Shown here: positions 16,710-25,690 of the stretch, piece by piece
Layout: each line of letters opens with the position of its first letter
Numbering within the stretch: the first letter of the stretch is position 1
Origin: Planctomycetota bacterium
GTDB lineage: Bacteria > Planctomycetota > UBA1135 > UBA2386
NCBI GenBank assembly: GCA_016716265.1
Contig: JADJWQ010000006.1
Span: forward strand, 620,001-684,000
Reading direction: 5' to 3'
Length of the DNA: 64,000 nucleotides
Notes under the pieces: generated by a model
Told to the model about the DNA's origin: nothing
What the model saw: only the letters and a program-made list of their open reading frames with translations
Databases searched by the model: none
Program-made: the position numbers and the translations under genes

Positions 16710-17978
16710 ATGACGAACCGTCCCGCCAGCGTCCACCCCCGCGACGCGACCGCGCGCGACGAGCTCGCACGGTTGGCCGGGCAATGCGGCCTCGACGTGC
16801 GCGGCGGCCGCATCCGGCGCACGTCGTCGCGCTTCTGCCTCGGCGTGGAGCACGGCGATTACAACGGCACCGAGCTGTTCGGCGTCGGCACCGACCGCTT
16901 CATCTGGGCCGCGTACAAGCCCAACGACTCGGGCCGCGTGCGCATGTTCAGCGGCAACTTCCCTGCCGACGGCGTCGTCTCGTTCCGCCCCGGCGAGGTA
17001 CCCGAGCCGCGCTCGGCCGAGCTCGCCGGGCACTGGGGTCGCTTCCCCTGCGGTGCCGACTGGGTGCTGCGGCGGAGCGGCCACCGCTTCACGCAGGGCG
17101 TCGACGTCGTGCTGTTCGGCGACATCCCGGGCGGCGGCATGTCGCGCTCGGCGTCTCTGTCGCTGAACCTCCTGCTCACGATGTTCGAGGTCAACGGCGC
17201 CCCGGTCGACCTCGGCTCGCTCACGGACGGCCTGCGGCTGGTCGACCTCGCGCAGCAGATCGAGAACGACTACATCGGCTCACCCTGCGGCCAGCTCGAC
17301 CAGATCATGATCTGCTTTGCGCGCGCCGGGCAGGGCACGCACTACCGGCCGCGCGACCGCAGCATCGATTACGTGCCGCTCGGTGCGGGTGGCGACGACC
17401 TGCGCATCGTCAGCCTCGACACCGGCACGGTGCGGCCGGGGCTCGAGACGTCGACCTATCGCGTGCGCCGCGCCGAGTGCGAGCAGCTCGTGGAGCTCGC
17501 CCGACCCGAGTTCGGCATCGCGTGCCTCGCCGACGTGGACACGCCGGAGCTCTGCGAGCGGATCGCCGCGCGCTTCGGCCCGAGCCACCCCCACCTCGTC
17601 GACCGCCTCCGCTACATCCACGGCGCGCAGGCGCGCTTCGGCCGGATGCTCGGCGCGTGGCGCGGCGGCGACATCGCGACGGTCGGCGCGCTGTTCCGCG
17701 CCGACGGCCACGGCCTGCGCGACCTGTACCGGATCTCCGGGCCCGAGCTCGAGACGATGTGCGACATCGCGCGCACGGTCGATGGCGTGCTCGGCGAGCG
17801 GATGCTCGGCGGCGGCGACAAGGGCGCCGCCGGCGCGCTCGTTCGCGCGGCTGCCGTCGACGCGCTGCGCGACGCCGTCGAGCTGGCCTGGCCGCGCAGC
17901 CACCCGGAGCTCGCCGAGCGATTCGCGGTGCACGACTGCAGCGTCGTCGACGGGATCGCCGAGCTACCGGGTCCGTGA
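16710..17978 (+). CDS. GHMP kinase, divergent galactokinase-family protein
   Basis: 422 residues with the three GHMP landmarks in order. Near residue 48, GVEHGDYNGTELF aligns with galactokinase GEHTDYNGG. Near 145, PGGGMSRSASLSLN takes the place of the ATP-binding GLSSSASL. CGQLDQIM (about 193-200) contains the catalytic Asp. The third motif, GAGFGGC in galactokinase, is replaced near 370 by LGGGDKGAAGAL. It is probably a small-molecule or sugar kinase with changed substrate. It begins 36 bp after the symporter with GGTGAG as ribosome site, so phosphorylation of the imported sugar is likely. This link is inferred. Confidence 0.75.
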   Translation: MTNRPASVHPRDATARDELARLAGQCGLDVRGGRIRRTSSRFCLGVEHGDYNGTELFGVGTDRFIWAAYKPNDSGRVRMFSGNFPADGVVSFRPGEVPEPRSAELAGHWGRFPCGADWVLRRSGHRFTQGVDVVLFGDIPGGGMSRSASLSLNLLLTMFEVNGAPVDLGSLTDGLRLVDLAQQIENDYIGSPCGQLDQIMICFARAGQGTHYRPRDRSIDYVPLGAGGDDLRIVSLDTGTVRPGLETSTYRVRRAECEQLVELARPEFGIACLADVDTPELCERIAARFGPSHPHLVDRLRYIHGAQARFGRMLGAWRGGDIATVGALFRADGHGLRDLYRISGPELETMCDIARTVDGVLGERMLGGGDKGAAGALVRAAAVDALRDAVELAWPRSHPELAERFAVHDCSVVDGIAELPGP

Positions 17979-19322
17979 TCCGGCGACCTCGACCGCAGCC
18001 CGACCGACGCGAACGCCTCGGACCGGCCGAGGCGCCGGCATCGTCTGCCTCGATTCGTGACGGATCGGGAGCCATCCAGCGAGTCCCGCGACCGGTCCGA
18101 CCGTCGACCGACGCGTTGCACATCGGGAGGACCTGCTCGAGGGCGTCGTTGCACGCGCCCCCGGGCGATGGCGGCCGACCATTCCTGCCGAGCCGCTCGA
18201 TCGCATCCCCCGACGGCGGATCCGAGCCGAGACAGCTCGCTGCCACGGACCCGGTGGTCGGTCGCGGCGAACTTCACCGCGATGCTGGCGCCGACGGGAT
18301 CCCCGCCACGGCCGGCGGGTCGAACCCGGGGGCTCGTCGTCCCGACCGACCGAGCTACCGGCGAGACCATCGCCCGTGGAGATCCGCGGTCGCGGCGAGT
18401 CCGCGCCGTGCACCGCCGGCCCGCCGCTGCACGCGACCACTCCACCGCGGTCGTGATGCACCCTCGCGCACGGCACGCTCTGCCGTATCTCAGGATGCAC
18501 GAAGCCGGCTGGCACGGTCGATTCGGATAGCGTCTCGGTGGCGGCGAAGATCGCGGAGCTGCCGAACGCCGGATCCACGACCACCGGCGGGCCGCCGCGG
18601 TCGCGTCCCGCTCTCACCGCGCTCCGTATTTGCATCCGCAGCCAGGCGACACGATCGACTGTGGTTCACCGTCGTCTGTCCGGTGATCGCACGGTCGATC
18701 GCGCGGCTTCGACCCGCTCGCCGCGACTCGCGCGCTCGGACCCGGGCACACACCACGATCCGGGCGAGCTCCGTGCGGCGAACCGGAGTCTGCTCCGCTC
18801 CAGCCGACCGTATCGCCTGCTCGTAGTCATCGCAGCTCGACGAGTCGACCGCGCCGTCCAGATCCCGGCTCCGCCGCGTGCGAGTGGCTCAGCCGGGCTC
18901 CGCGCCCTTCACGAGGAACCGCCGTCGAACCAGGTTCGGCGCCGGCATCGCGGTCCGACTCCCGCTCGGACGCACGCGGATCGATTGCGCAGCGGAGCAT
19001 GTCGCCCATCAATGGACCAGCTCCTGTGACACACCGCTGTCGACCGAAGGCGAATCGCGAACTCTGGAGCCGGTGAGCGCAGTGGACCGCGCCGGGCGCC
19101 GTGCGGTCCGGCCATACGGCTACCGCGCTCGGCCGCGATGTTCGGCCCGCGCGACGCACGCCCTGGATCGTCGCATCCGTTCGATCCTCGAATGGACTAC
19201 GCACGCTGTCTGCCGATCTTTCCCGCCGGCATTTCAGCCCCACGAATCCACGCTGAAAGTCCTCGTCGTCTCCGAGCTTGTAATTGCTCGTGGCGGATGT
19301 CCGTCACGAAAGGACTCGACTG
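17979..19322. other. 1.34 kb spacer with no recognisable gene
   Basis: The longest gene-free stretch in the window. Several frames stay open because of base composition, but none has G/C-biased third positions in phase, a plausible start or a recognisable domain; their translations are Arg/Ser/Pro-rich. By eye the sequence is slightly less G+C-rich than the flanking genes. No tRNA, long inverted repeat or tandem array was seen. It may be a decayed gene, an untranslated RNA or plain spacer. Confidence 0.5.
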
Positions 19323-21539
19323 GTGCACTCCCTCCTCCGCTCCCCCATCTGGCACCGGACCGTTCGCTGTCTGGCGGTGACGGTCGCCGTCGTCGCCGGC
19401 GAACACGCCGTCGCCCAGATCGCGCAGGGCACGCCGCTGCCCGGCAGCGCGATCCCCAAGTTCGTCGACCCGCTGCCCGCCGTGCACATCACCGGCGCAA
19501 CCGACATCACGCTGAGCATGGAGGAGGTCCGCTCCCCCGTGATGCCCAGCGGCTTCACACCCGCCGTCGGCACCTACCAGGGCACCTGGGTGTGGCGCTA
19601 CCGCGACGTCGCCGGACACGCGGCCACGACCTACCTCGGCCCCATCGTGCTCGCGACGCGCAACGTGCCGACGCAGATCCGATTCCGCAACGACCTGCCA
19701 GCAGACACGAGCCTCAGCAACCTCGCATTCTGGGCGGCGTCGGTCGACCAGACGCTGCACTGGGCCGACCCGCTGGGCACCGGGCACTCGATGACGAGCT
19801 ACTCGGGCCCGATCCCGGCGGTGCCACACCTGCACGGCGGCGAGGTGCCGCCGCAGCTCGACGGCGGTCCGGATGCATGGTTCACGAGCGACGGGCTCCA
19901 TCGGGGCGCCTTCTACTACACGTTCGCCAACGCAACCCCCCCGACGGCCGCGAACGAGTGCGTCTACCGATATCCGAACACCCAGGAGGCCGCGCCGATC
20001 TGGTTCCACGACCACGCGCTCGGTGCCACGCGGCTGAACGTCTACGCCGGCCTCGCCGGTGGCTATCTGGTCGCCGACCCGAACCTCGTATTGCCGGCCG
20101 GACTCACGCCCTTCGGGATCGGTACCGAGACGATCGTCCCGCTCGTGATCCAGGACCGCATGTTCGACACGAACGGGCAGCTCTACTTCCCGAACGTCGG
20201 CGACAACGCGATGTTGCACCCCTACTGGCTGCCCGAGTTCGTCGGTGACGCGATCGTCGTCAACGGCAAGACGTGGCCGACCTTCGGCACCGCCGCGCAG
20301 CCCAAGGAGAGCAAACGCTATCGCTTCCTGTTCCTGAACGGCAGCAATGCGCGTGCCTACGAGATGTTCCTCGTCGACCCCGTGACCAAGGTCATGGGCC
20401 CCCCGATGTGGGTCATCGGCAACGACGGTGGGTACCTCGACAGGCCCGTCAGGATCGACCCGAACGCGGCCGCGAACAGCAAGCTCGTGATGCTGCCGGG
20501 CGAGCGCTACGACGTGATCGTCGACTTCAACGACGCCGCCTGGCGTGCCGCCAACCCGGCATTCTCGGGGACCCTGATCCTGCGCAACACCGCCGGCATG
20601 CCCTACCCGAAGGGCACGCCACCGCAGGGGGCGACGGTCGGCCAGCTGCTGAAGCTCTTCATCGGCCGGCCAGCCGCGACCGACCCCGGCTACGACCCTG
20701 CGTCGGGAACTCCGCTGCGCGCCCCGATGGTCCGCCTCGCCGATCCGGTGACCGGCAGGGCGGCCGTGCCGCCGGCGTTGCGCCGCGTGCTCACGCTCAA
20801 CGAGGTCATGGGCATGGCCGGACCGGCCGAGGTCCTCGTCAACAACACGAGGTGGCACGGACACTCGGTCGCCACCGACGTATTCCCGCCCAACGGCATG
20901 CGGCCCGACTTCGTGGCGGACCCCACCGGCCAGACGATGAACGCCTACTCCGAGCTGCTCGGTGAAGGCGTCGTCGAGCAATGGGACATCGTCAACATGA
21001 CGGTCGACGCCCACCCGATTCACCTGCACCTCGCCCAGTTCCAGGTATTGAACCGGCAGGGCTACAACCAACGCCGCTACACGAGGATCTACGACTCCCT
21101 CTTCCCCGGCACCTCGGCGATCGACCCGATGACCGGCCTGCCGCATCCGCCGGGCGTGTTCATCGGCGGCTACGGCCCGCCGCTCGCCTACGATGCGAAC
21201 GCGTTCGCCCTGGGCGGCAATCCTGACGTGACGCCCTACCTGCAGGGCCCGATCGCGCCACCGCGTCCGCAGGAGATCGGCTGGAAGGACACGGTGATGG
21301 CATTGCCCGGCCAGGTCACGCGGATCCTGGTGCGCTGGGCTCCGACCGATCTGCCGACCTCGACGCCGGCCGCGAATGCGTACTTCCCGTTCGACCCGTT
21401 CGGCACCGGCGCGCTGGCGCGCGGCTACGTCTGGCACTGCCACATCATCGATCACGAGGACAACGAGATGATGCGGCCGGATGCCGTGGTGCCGAACCCG
21501 AACGCGGTCCGCACGCTCCGGCTCGGCGTGGACTACTGA
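19323..21539 (+). CDS. secreted multicopper oxidase (CotA/bilirubin oxidase-like)
   Basis: 738 residues. Export signal at about 10-33 (CLAVTVAVVAGEHAVAQ). All four copper motifs are present: HLHGGE, WFHDHALG, HPIHLHL and HCHIIDHEDNEMM. The last supplies the type 1 Cys, His and axial Met and links it to the trinuclear centre, so an active laccase-type oxidase is expected, oxidising phenols, bilirubin-like compounds or metals with O2. It is longer than CotA, with inserts between cupredoxin domains. GTG at 19323 was chosen over TTG at 19284 because AAAGGA (19309-19314) lies 8 nt in front. A strong hairpin follows the stop. Confidence 0.9.
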   Translation: MHSLLRSPIWHRTVRCLAVTVAVVAGEHAVAQIAQGTPLPGSAIPKFVDPLPAVHITGATDITLSMEEVRSPVMPSGFTPAVGTYQGTWVWRYRDVAGHAATTYLGPIVLATRNVPTQIRFRNDLPADTSLSNLAFWAASVDQTLHWADPLGTGHSMTSYSGPIPAVPHLHGGEVPPQLDGGPDAWFTSDGLHRGAFYYTFANATPPTAANECVYRYPNTQEAAPIWFHDHALGATRLNVYAGLAGGYLVADPNLVLPAGLTPFGIGTETIVPLVIQDRMFDTNGQLYFPNVGDNAMLHPYWLPEFVGDAIVVNGKTWPTFGTAAQPKESKRYRFLFLNGSNARAYEMFLVDPVTKVMGPPMWVIGNDGGYLDRPVRIDPNAAANSKLVMLPGERYDVIVDFNDAAWRAANPAFSGTLILRNTAGMPYPKGTPPQGATVGQLLKLFIGRPAATDPGYDPASGTPLRAPMVRLADPVTGRAAVPPALRRVLTLNEVMGMAGPAEVLVNNTRWHGHSVATDVFPPNGMRPDFVADPTGQTMNAYSELLGEGVVEQWDIVNMTVDAHPIHLHLAQFQVLNRQGYNQRRYTRIYDSLFPGTSAIDPMTGLPHPPGVFIGGYGPPLAYDANAFALGGNPDVTPYLQGPIAPPRPQEIGWKDTVMALPGQVTRILVRWAPTDLPTSTPAANAYFPFDPFGTGALARGYVWHCHIIDHEDNEMMRPDAVVPNPNAVRTLRLGVDY

Positions 21540-21549
21540 TCGCGGCGCT

Positions 21550-21573
21550 GGGGCGCCGGGCACCCGGCGCCCC
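21550..21573 (+). terminator. perfect 11-bp G+C hairpin after the multicopper oxidase
   Basis: GGGGCGCCGGG at 21550-21560 and CCCGGCGCCCC at 21563-21573 form a perfect inverted repeat 10 nt after the oxidase stop. No T-run follows, so it may be a Rho-dependent or purely structural 3' end. Confidence 0.55.
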
Positions 21574-21922
21574 GCTCCGCCATCACACGGCGGACGCGAC
21601 TCGCGGCCACCGGGCCGCGGGCGCGGATCGCCGGCACCCGGTTTCCGCGTGCCGCGCGCGGCGTTCGCCGCCGAGTTCCGGCGGCATCGGGAACTCGGAC
21701 CGGAGTTCGGGCCACCCGGTGCCCGAGATCGCACCCGCTGGCGCACTCGGCACGATGTCGTGCTGCCGCCTGACTCGCGCGATGCGCGCCTGCAAGCCTC
21801 GCCTGGGGCCCGCGGACACGATGCCGGGTACGGACACCGGAGCTACCCAGTGGTGGCTCGTGCCGTGCGGCGCCGTCGACGGGATCGGCAAGCCGTCCGG
21901 GCGGTGAGGGGCACCCTGCTGC
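21574..21922. other. intergenic region, no gene seen
   Basis: About 350 bp between the oxidase hairpin and the promoter-like element of the FHA-protease gene. No frame with domain content, repeats or RNA structure was recognised. Confidence 0.5.
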
Positions 21923-21928
21923 TACGAT
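21923..21928 (+). promoter_or_regulatory. candidate -10 element (TACGAT), leaderless type
   Basis: TACGAT is followed by 7 nt and then the ATG at 21936. No Shine-Dalgarno precedes that ATG. No -35 is evident. Confidence 0.45.
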
Positions 21929-21935
21929 CCTCGCA

Positions 21936-23393
21936 ATGCGCGCGCAGCTGCTGCACCTGTCGGGACCCCGCCGCGGCCGGACCGACACGCCCGGCGGCGA
22001 GCAGGTCCTGCTCGGCTGCGATCGCGAGGCGACGATCCGCTTCCCGCAGCGCAGCCGCGTAGCACCCCGCCACGCACTCCTGAGCTTCGACGACTGCGGT
22101 TGCGACTTCCTGCTGCGCGCGCTCGACGGCGAGGTGTTCGTCAATCACCGGCAGGTGCAGGAAGTCATCCTGCAGCCGGGCGACCTGATCGAGCTCGGCG
22201 CTGGCGGCCCGAAGGCGCGGTTCAGGGTCTGGTACGGCGACGGCCGTACCTGCAAGCCGGTGCGGACGATGCTCGGCGACGCCGCAGCGGTCCGTCGCGA
22301 GAGCGGGCTCGTCGCGTCGAGCTCGACCCTCGTGCGCGACCTGCTGACGCAGGCGACGCGGACGCTCAAGGTCGGCTTCGCCCTGCTCGTGCTCGGGCTC
22401 GTCGGCCTCGCGTTCGGCGCCGGCTGGGTCGGCGGCGGCAAGGTGACCGGCAACCGGCTGAACCAGGAGCTCGAGGCGCTGCGAACGGAGCTCGAGCAAT
22501 TGCGCGCGGGCCAGCAGGCGCAGGTCTCGCGCGCCGAGGTCGATGCGATGCGCGCCGAGCTGGCGGCGCGCTCGGCGGAGATCGAATCGCTCGCCCGCGC
22601 CCGTGCCATCGTGCGCCGCGTGCTGGAGCGCGACAGCCGCGGTGTCTGCCTGATCCACGGCTCCTGGGGCCTGCGCGTCCCGGACGCGCTGCGCGTGCCG
22701 GGCGGTCCCGAGTTCCTGGTCGACGGCAAGACCGGCACGCGGGTCGAAATGCGCTACACCGGCTCGGGCTTCCACGTCGGCGGCGGGCAGGTCGTCACGA
22801 ACCGCCATGTCGCTTTGCCCTGGGAGGATGCCGAAGAGATCCGGCGGCTCGTGGAGCGCGGCTTCCAGCCGTCGTTGTTCGGCCTCGGCGTCACCTTCCC
22901 CGGCCACCCCACGCTGCCGGCCGACCTCGCCGCGACGCGCGTGCGCGACGCCGACGTGATCGACGTCGCCGTGCTGACGGCAGCGGTACCGACCGACGTG
23001 CCGGTGCTCGCGATCGACGACCGCCCAGATACCGAGCTCCGCGGCGAGACGGTGCTCGTCGTCGGCTATCCGACCGGCGTCAACGCCCTGCTCGCGCGGC
23101 TCGACGAGGACGTCGCGCGCCAGGTCGTCGACGCCGCCGGCGGCGAGCTCGAGGGCATCATCGCCGGCCTCGTCGCCCGTGACGCCGTCACGCCGGTCGT
23201 CACCCGCGGCGTGCTCGCCGAGGTCCACCCGACCCGCCTCGTCTACGACGCCGAGACGACCTCCGGCGGCTCCGGCGGCCCCGTGATCGGCAGCAGCGGC
23301 GACGTGCTGGGCGTGAACTTCGCGATCACCGTCGGCTTCGGCGGCTCGAACTTCGGCGTGCCGATCCGCTTCGCGACCGAGCTCCTTCGCTGA
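21936..23393 (+). CDS. FHA domain / transmembrane / trypsin-like serine protease fusion
   Basis: 485 residues in three parts. Residues 1-110 fit an FHA phosphothreonine-binding domain (LLGCDREATIRFP, then SRVAPRHALLSF and FVNHRQVQE). A membrane helix spans about 143-167, followed by a coiled coil (about 170-225). The rest is a trypsin-fold protease with catalytic His291 (TNRHV), Asp343 (VIDVAV) and Ser446 (SGGSGGP). Topology would put FHA in the cytoplasm and the protease outside the membrane, as expected for a device that turns a phosphorylation signal into periplasmic proteolysis. Target and partner kinase are not in the window. Confidence 0.82.
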   Translation: MRAQLLHLSGPRRGRTDTPGGEQVLLGCDREATIRFPQRSRVAPRHALLSFDDCGCDFLLRALDGEVFVNHRQVQEVILQPGDLIELGAGGPKARFRVWYGDGRTCKPVRTMLGDAAAVRRESGLVASSSTLVRDLLTQATRTLKVGFALLVLGLVGLAFGAGWVGGGKVTGNRLNQELEALRTELEQLRAGQQAQVSRAEVDAMRAELAARSAEIESLARARAIVRRVLERDSRGVCLIHGSWGLRVPDALRVPGGPEFLVDGKTGTRVEMRYTGSGFHVGGGQVVTNRHVALPWEDAEEIRRLVERGFQPSLFGLGVTFPGHPTLPADLAATRVRDADVIDVAVLTAAVPTDVPVLAIDDRPDTELRGETVLVVGYPTGVNALLARLDEDVARQVVDAAGGELEGIIAGLVARDAVTPVVTRGVLAEVHPTRLVYDAETTSGGSGGPVIGSSGDVLGVNFAITVGFGGSNFGVPIRFATELLR

Positions 23394-23707
23394 CGCAGTC
23401 GCAAGGCAACCAAGGCAGCACCCGGGGTTCCGTGTCCGAGGCCTGGGGCAGGCACGCGTTCTCGATCGGCACCATCACGCATTTCGACGATGCGGAGCCC
23501 GGTGACGACTCGTGGCTCGCCGCCCTGCCGGTCAGCCACCAGCGGCACGTCGGGCGCGACCCCGATCGCCGCCGTACCGGAGGTCTTCGCGATCCGGATG
23601 TTCACGGACGATTCGGGTGCCGCGCGGACTGCGTCAGTCGAGGTAGATCGGCATGCCGACGACACAGTGCGAACTCGACCCGCCCGATCGCCGTGTCGAC
23701 CGTGCGC
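23394..23707. other. intergenic region, no supported gene
   Basis: 314 bp between the protease gene and the minus-strand membrane protein. A minus-strand frame (about 23400-23665) has a protein-like stretch but runs into the protease gene without a family match, so it may be a decayed fragment. No repeats were noticed. Confidence 0.4.
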
Positions 23708-24223
23708 TCAGGCGCGCCGCAGCGAGCGCGCGGGCAGCCAGATCAGCAGGGTCCCCAGCACGGTGCAGATGACGCTCTGGATCGCCGTGCTGAGCACCCC
23801 GTGCAACAGGCCGGCTCCGAGCTTCGCCCAGGCGGTGGCCTGGATCGGCATCGCGCGTGCGCCCACGCGGGTCTCGGTGCCGTCCGCAGCGATCTCGACG
23901 TGGCCGGGGTCGAACCGACCGTGCGTCCAACCCATGAACTGCCCGGTCGTGTAGGCGATCACGTTCCAGGCTCCCCAGACGGTGGCCGCGACGACCACCA
24001 TGGTGAACGCCATCTGGCGGAACGAGATCGGACCGTAGCGGCGCGTCAGCCCGACCCAGGCGATGGCGAACGGCATCACGAGCCAGGTGCCGACATACAT
24101 GGTCAGTCGCCCGTCCGGAACGGTCGCGTCGAGCGTGAGCCGGATCGCGGCGAGCACCGAGCCGATCAGGAGCAGCGGCAGCACCCGCTGCCACAGTGGA
24201 GGGACGGTGATGGGAGCAGTCAT
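23708..24223 (-). CDS. small integral membrane protein of unknown family
   Basis: 171 residues, not recognised. Four hydrophobic segments are visible: about 12-27 (VLPLLLIGSVLAAI), 42-58 (YVGTWLVMPFAIAWVGL), 68-90 (FRQMAFTMVVVAATVWGAWNVIAY) and 132-165. Between the third and fourth lies a polar loop of about 35 residues. The reading frame has the G+C-rich third positions of its neighbours and a clean ATG, so it is probably real. It is isolated by about 300 bp on each side. A TACAGT hexamer at 24308-24313 could be its promoter. Confidence 0.6.
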   Translation of the reverse strand: MTAPITVPPLWQRVLPLLLIGSVLAAIRLTLDATVPDGRLTMYVGTWLVMPFAIAWVGLTRRYGPISFRQMAFTMVVVAATVWGAWNVIAYTTGQFMGWTHGRFDPGHVEIAADGTETRVGARAMPIQATAWAKLGAGLLHGVLSTAIQSVICTVLGTLLIWLPARSLRRA

Positions 24224-24543
24224 GCAGGCGAACCGGGAGGACCGAATGGAGCGCGCGCCACGCGCCGCACGGTTTCGTCACCGTTCGCGATGCGCGGGCG
24301 GCGCGAGACTGTAGCCGCCCACCCGTCCTGCTCCGCATCCCCGGAGCGTCCGGTCTCCGCCCCGGCCCCGGTCGCCGCCCCCGTCGCGCCCGCGATCGCG
24401 TCACTGCCGGCGCAGTCGGCTGGCCCGGTCGGTCCGTCGGATCCCGTGGCTCGTCGGAGCTCGCGTCGCACGGCAGCGGTCTCGCGGCCCGCACCGGCGC
24501 ACTCGACTTCCGCACCCGGGTTCGAGGGCGTCGCAGCCCGTAG
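24224..24543. other. intergenic region, no gene seen
   Basis: 320 bp between two minus-strand genes. Apart from TACAGT at 24308-24313 on the minus strand there is nothing recognisable. Open frames are low-complexity Ala/Pro/Arg translations. Confidence 0.45.
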
Positions 24544-25572
24544 CTACCTCCGCGCGCGCCGTGACGACACCCGGTCGCCGTGCGGCGCGGGCACGGCCGA
24601 CACGAGCGCGCCATCGTCGTCGTAGGCGACCGGCGCGAACTGCGGTTCGGCGAGGCGCGCGAACAGCGCCCGAGCGCGGACCTCGGCGTCCGGGACGTCG
24701 AGCTCGAACAGGGCGAAGCTCTCGGTGTCCCAATCGTCCACGAAACGCTGGTAGGTGCCCTGCGAGCGGTGCGCGGTGATCGCCCAGTTGACGACGACCG
24801 CGTAGTCGAGGCGGTCGCGGAAGCCGAACTTCTGGGCGCGGTCGAACGCGAACGGCTCGACGCCGGGCCGCAGCCGCGTGACGGGATGGCCGGGCAGGGG
24901 CTCGGGCAGTGCGGGACGCTCGACCGCACGCGTCGTCGGGAATGCCGCGAGCACCACCGGACGCGCGTCGCGCGGCAGCGCCGCGACCGCCTCCAGGGCG
25001 AGGATCGTCGCCGCCTGGTGGTGGCCGTGCGAGGTCGGGTCGGGCACGTGCACGAACACGAAGTCGTAGCGCTCCGCGCGCAGCCGGGCGTCGAGCTCCC
25101 GGCGGATCCGCGTGACGTCCCACACCGTGGTGCCGGGCCCGAGCACCTCGCCGGGGTCGGTCGTGAAGCGATGGTCGGTCTCGCCGAGCAGGATCACGTC
25201 GCGCACCGCGAGGAACCGCGCCGCCTCGCGCATCTCCGCAGCGCGGATGCGCGGCAGCTCCGCGCGCCCGACCGCCGGGTCCGTCAGCCGCAGGCCGTAG
25301 AGCCGCTCGGCGAGCGTCGAGTACTTGTAGCCGGCCTCGCCATTGGTGATGACGAACACGTCGCAGGCGCCGCCGAGGTGGGTCGCGATCTTGTAGAGCG
25401 TGCCGCCGAACGCGACCTCGTCGTCGGGGTGAGCGACCACGCACAGCACGCGTGGACCGTCGCCGGTCGGGTCCGTCACGCGGAACACGCCGTGCGAGGG
25501 GTCGGCGCCCGGCCCGACGGCGCAGGCGGACAACGTGAGCAGGAACGGTGCGAGGCGGACCGGGACGTTCAT
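24544..25572 (-). CDS. PIG-L family deacetylase, putative lipoprotein
   Basis: 342 residues. The N-terminus ends in a lipobox (LSAC, Cys17), so export and lipid anchoring are likely. The LmbE/PIG-L fold follows with AHPDDE at 47-52 (zinc ligands His and Asp plus catalytic Asp) and SHGHHQ near 185 supplying the third zinc ligand. The family removes N-acetyl groups from GlcNAc-type sugars and related compounds. The ATG at 25572 was chosen because it starts the lipoprotein signal; the open frame upstream has no domain character. It is 118 bp downstream of the sugar isomerase. Confidence 0.85.
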   Translation of the reverse strand: MNVPVRLAPFLLTLSACAVGPGADPSHGVFRVTDPTGDGPRVLCVVAHPDDEVAFGGTLYKIATHLGGACDVFVITNGEAGYKYSTLAERLYGLRLTDPAVGRAELPRIRAAEMREAARFLAVRDVILLGETDHRFTTDPGEVLGPGTTVWDVTRIRRELDARLRAERYDFVFVHVPDPTSHGHHQAATILALEAVAALPRDARPVVLAAFPTTRAVERPALPEPLPGHPVTRLRPGVEPFAFDRAQKFGFRDRLDYAVVVNWAITAHRSQGTYQRFVDDWDTESFALFELDVPDAEVRARALFARLAEPQFAPVAYDDDGALVSAVPAPHGDRVSSRRARR

Positions 25573-25690
25573 GGCGGGGCCCAGGTCGTCGGCCGGCGCC
25601 CGCGCGTTGTCAACCCGCGTTCGAGACTGGTGCCACCCGGTCGCCGCGGAACACTCTCTGGAGCACCGCGCTGTCGAGCTTGCGGCCGCC

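Noticed and set aside
23400..23665. Small minus-strand gene before the 171-residue membrane protein
   Set aside because: A short protein-like stretch is visible, but the frame runs into the protease gene, lacks a good start signal and matches nothing I recognise.
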